Source: Bacteroidota bacterium (GTDB taxonomy: Bacteria > Bacteroidota > Bacteroidia > B-17B0 > B-17BO). From it: a stretch of DNA of 7,350 nt. Position 1 is the stretch's first letter. Each line of letters opens with the position of its first letter. A model generated the notes under the pieces. The model saw only the letters and a list, made by a program, of their open reading frames with translations. It was not told the origin of the DNA and did no database searches. Both the position numbers and the translations under genes were made by a program. The stretch is from contig JANXRU010000233.1 of NCBI GenBank assembly GCA_025356715.1, forward strand, positions 1 to 7,350, in the 5' to 3' direction. Positions 6,301 to 7,350 of the stretch are shown here, one piece after another.

Positions 6301-6885
6301 ACGTCTGTTTATGAAATTACCACAACATTAAACTATAACATTAATCCAACCGAACAAATAATTAGTTCGTGGCCATTGTTTAAGGCATCTACAGGTTGGC
6401 CACATTATTCTTATGTGGTTATAGACGAACCGTGGTACTGCGATTTAATAAATACGGCTACAAATCAGGCTATTTTAAAAACTTATGCCTATTTAATACA
6501 ATATAGTTTAGGTGGTCAAACAATTAATCTATATGCCCCTTCTAACCCTTATAATGTTAATAGTGCCTTTTCTTTATACACTTACGACCCAACATTAGTT
6601 CAAGGTATTAAAAATAATTATCAAACAACATCTAACATTAATATTTACCCAAATCCATCTGATGGCAATTTCAACATTAAGATTGAAAGTCAACAAAGTG
6701 ATAAAATAAAAATAGTCGTAACAGATGTACTTGGTAAAATTATAAAAGATGATTCTAATATTAATCTTACAAATGGCTTAAACAATCTTCCTTTAAATTT
6801 AACAAACGTTCAAAGTGGTATATACTTTGTAAATATTAGTTCTCCAAAACAGATTTCTTATTCGCAAAAAATTATAATTAAATAA
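3379..6885 (+). CDS. Secreted subtilisin-like S8 protease with N-terminal SBBP beta-propeller and T9SS sorting domain
   Basis: This 1168-residue protein would be exported, matured and displayed or released by the type IX system. Residues 1-19 form a signal peptide, with likely cleavage ANS/Q at 19-20. Residues about 40-440 hold eight SBBP-type repeats with D-N-x-G-N-V-Y-V-x-G cores near 45, 98, 152, 205, 261, 313, 367 and 418, each followed by IKYNxxG-type strands. Residues about 445-593 look like a prodomain, ending in a segment typical of the part before NDxxx in S8 enzymes. The catalytic domain spans about 594-928: Asp637 (VYDSG), His672 (GHGTGCAG), oxyanion Asn780 (AARGNNG) and Ser856 (GTSAATPHVAG). 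A beta-rich region of unknown role follows (about 930-1084), then the sorting domain (1086-1168: INIYPNPSDG, VTDVLGK, SGIYFVNI). The active site is complete, so activity is expected; the substrate is unknown. The ATG is chosen because it gives a good signal peptide. Confidence 0.96.
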   Translation: MIEKIIFCVLSLLTTAANSQILINKIFEQTNGTTDTIKAAPLLMSSSGDVIASGNEKVPSQMTNFRTSKINSSGISTWLSTFNNTPNNNDFATIITKDNAGNVYVAGSSYTGISNNQDLTVIKYNSAGVQQWIKHYNGPGNNYDIASGIVIDNSGNVYVTGASVGSLFAMVDYVTIKYNSAGIQQWATRYNYSNGIDIPSGISLDNSGNVIVSGSSASSSINNDWDFATVKYNASTGSQMQVQRQINTGNAQDKLTSQTKDASGNTYVTGATSSNGVNFDIQTIKYNSSMTPVWVKTYDGYSLNDIGNSIAVDNLGNVIVGGSSDKPSSQKEMILLKYDNNGNLLWKQSKQEKLNTGTAEILKVQVAANNEIYVGGHYTILNQDIAVIKYATNGNILFEKIYNGIGNNMDVFLDLAVDINRFTITGRTQNGITQSNIVVQYETKNVTPTPFGTYHTRSANTIIAYFSPSVLKMNKINDKDFNFGVLSDFIQDSTCHKIDSIIALTNHGLNGEPIEVRSSSFPTNKIFRWMTSADSISVSRLGDNVKVKPYYGYLAFNIPVQCADSIVADTIRNIKPDIFASQLDYMYQVTASANDFYYSTNQGSLRPIPGFPNGNINVESAWDIETGKPNIKVGVYDSGINSNHSDLNGGVVSGGFDYIAGTNATATDNTGHGTGCAGIIGSKRNNSIGTAGIAGGDLSTNSLGVNLVPMRINDASTNFVNDQTISTAYVQGAYGIPTGQGLHIMSNSYGAAYGAYDPVAVDAINFANRNGVAFIAARGNNGSSIPFTPATLKEQTVMSVGASGTDGHYCLAGANSDASNYSSNYGSPLDFVAPGVSQLVTTTFNNGSWVTFDGTSAATPHVAGISALLMSHYNQPTNNWNNLTHEDCENLLKLTTTDLSQSAPYGESVGYDQKTGHGRVNAGNALASLQTPQYRIRHIDASHYATSSSKTVNNILNSFIYWPNYSSIVAGYYYTSVYEITTTLNYNINPTEQIISSWPLFKASTGWPHYSYVVIDEPWYCDLINTATNQAILKTYAYLIQYSLGGQTINLYAPSNPYNVNSAFSLYTYDPTLVQGIKNNYQTTSNINIYPNPSDGNFNIKIESQQSDKIKIVVTDVLGKIIKDDSNINLTNGLNNLPLNLTNVQSGIYFVNISSPKQISYSQKIIIK

Positions 6886-6887
6886 AA

Positions 6888-7350
6888 TTGAAAAACATTC
6901 AGGTAATATTTCTTTTTTGCAGTCTAATTTTTTTAGGCTGTAAAAAAGACCCTGAAATTATTAAGCCTACGAGTAACTGTATACCTTTACCTAATGAACC
7001 AAAAGGAGGTTGGAATTACAAAATTGATTATACATTAAATAAATTTAATGGTTTTGCCGACCCTAATAATCCAAACTTTGCTTATTATTTAATAGATAGA
7101 GACCCAACAATACCTGGGTACACCTCGGGTATTCTTGTTAAAATGGATTTAACAACACATACTAAAATGCTATTAGATTCCATGATTATAAGTCCCACTC
7201 TTCAACTAAATAAATTTGGCTGGTTGGTTTATTCTAAAATCGATTTGAATATTTACATAATAAAAACCAACGGAGATAGTTTAAAGCAACTTACTTTTAA
7301 TGGAAATAATACTTACCCTTATTGGGATTACACGGGCAATAACATTTTTT
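6888..7350 (+). CDS. Lipoprotein with TolB/PD40-like beta-propeller, 3'-truncated by the window edge
   Basis: The frame is open from just after the protease stop to the window end, 154 codons. An in-frame TAA at 6879-6881 bounds it upstream. The first in-frame ATG is far inside (near 7144), so the TTG at 6888 is the only reasonable start. It gives a short signal sequence (KNIQVIFLFCSLIFLGC) ending in a lipobox-like F-L-G-C with the lipidated Cys at residue 18; Phe at -3 is not the most usual choice. The following KKDPE is charged, as in Bacteroidota lipoproteins, some of which are sent to the cell surface by such residues. Further on, SGILVKMDL and then IYIIKTNGDSLKQLT plus YPYWDYTGNNI match PD40/TolB-type propeller blades. 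Only two bases separate it from the protease stop, so the two genes are probably one operon with coupled translation. It may bind the protease or shared substrates; that is inference. Confidence 0.87.
   Translation, partial: MKNIQVIFLFCSLIFLGCKKDPEIIKPTSNCIPLPNEPKGGWNYKIDYTLNKFNGFADPNNPNFAYYLIDRDPTIPGYTSGILVKMDLTTHTKMLLDSMIISPTLQLNKFGWLVYSKIDLNIYIIKTNGDSLKQLTFNGNNTYPYWDYTGNNIF

Overview
The window looks like the chromosome of a member of the Bacteroidota, probably a Flavobacteriia-, Cytophagia- or Sphingobacteriia-like lineage. The DNA is AT-rich and starts lack Shine-Dalgarno sequences. Two proteins end in type IX secretion system (T9SS) type A C-terminal sorting domains. An uncharacterised protein family typical of this phylum is present, and candidate promoters resemble the Bacteroidota TTTG / TAnnTTTG form. 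No genus can be assigned from the sequence alone.

Layout, all genes on the + strand. (1) 2-1075: 3' part of a secreted T9SS cargo protein whose 5' end lies outside the window. (2) 1076-1270: intergenic stretch with a hairpin-containing repeat-like element and a candidate promoter. (3) 1271-2065: a 264-residue protein of unknown function with an apparent internal duplication and a lysine tail. (4) 2066-3378: about 1.3 kb without a convincing gene but full of structure: a 21-bp tandem repeat (63-bp higher-order unit), a long inverted repeat built from two GTTTGCAAAC palindromes, an attC-like folded element, two copies of a hairpin with a compensatory base-pair change, and a long AT-rich hairpin. 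(5) 3379-6885: a 1168-residue secreted protein with an N-terminal eight-repeat SBBP-type propeller, a likely prodomain, a complete subtilisin-like (S8) catalytic domain with Asp/His/Asn/Ser, a beta-rich segment and a T9SS sorting domain. (6) 6888-7350: a lipoprotein with a TolB/PD40-like propeller, starting at TTG two bases after the protease stop and running off the window.

The protease and lipoprotein are almost certainly co-transcribed and would give a surface-exposed or secreted protease plus a membrane-anchored propeller partner. The gene-1 product would use the same secretion route. The part most worth a second look is the repeat-dense non-coding segment between genes 2 and 3; the protein-coding genes belong to recognisable families.
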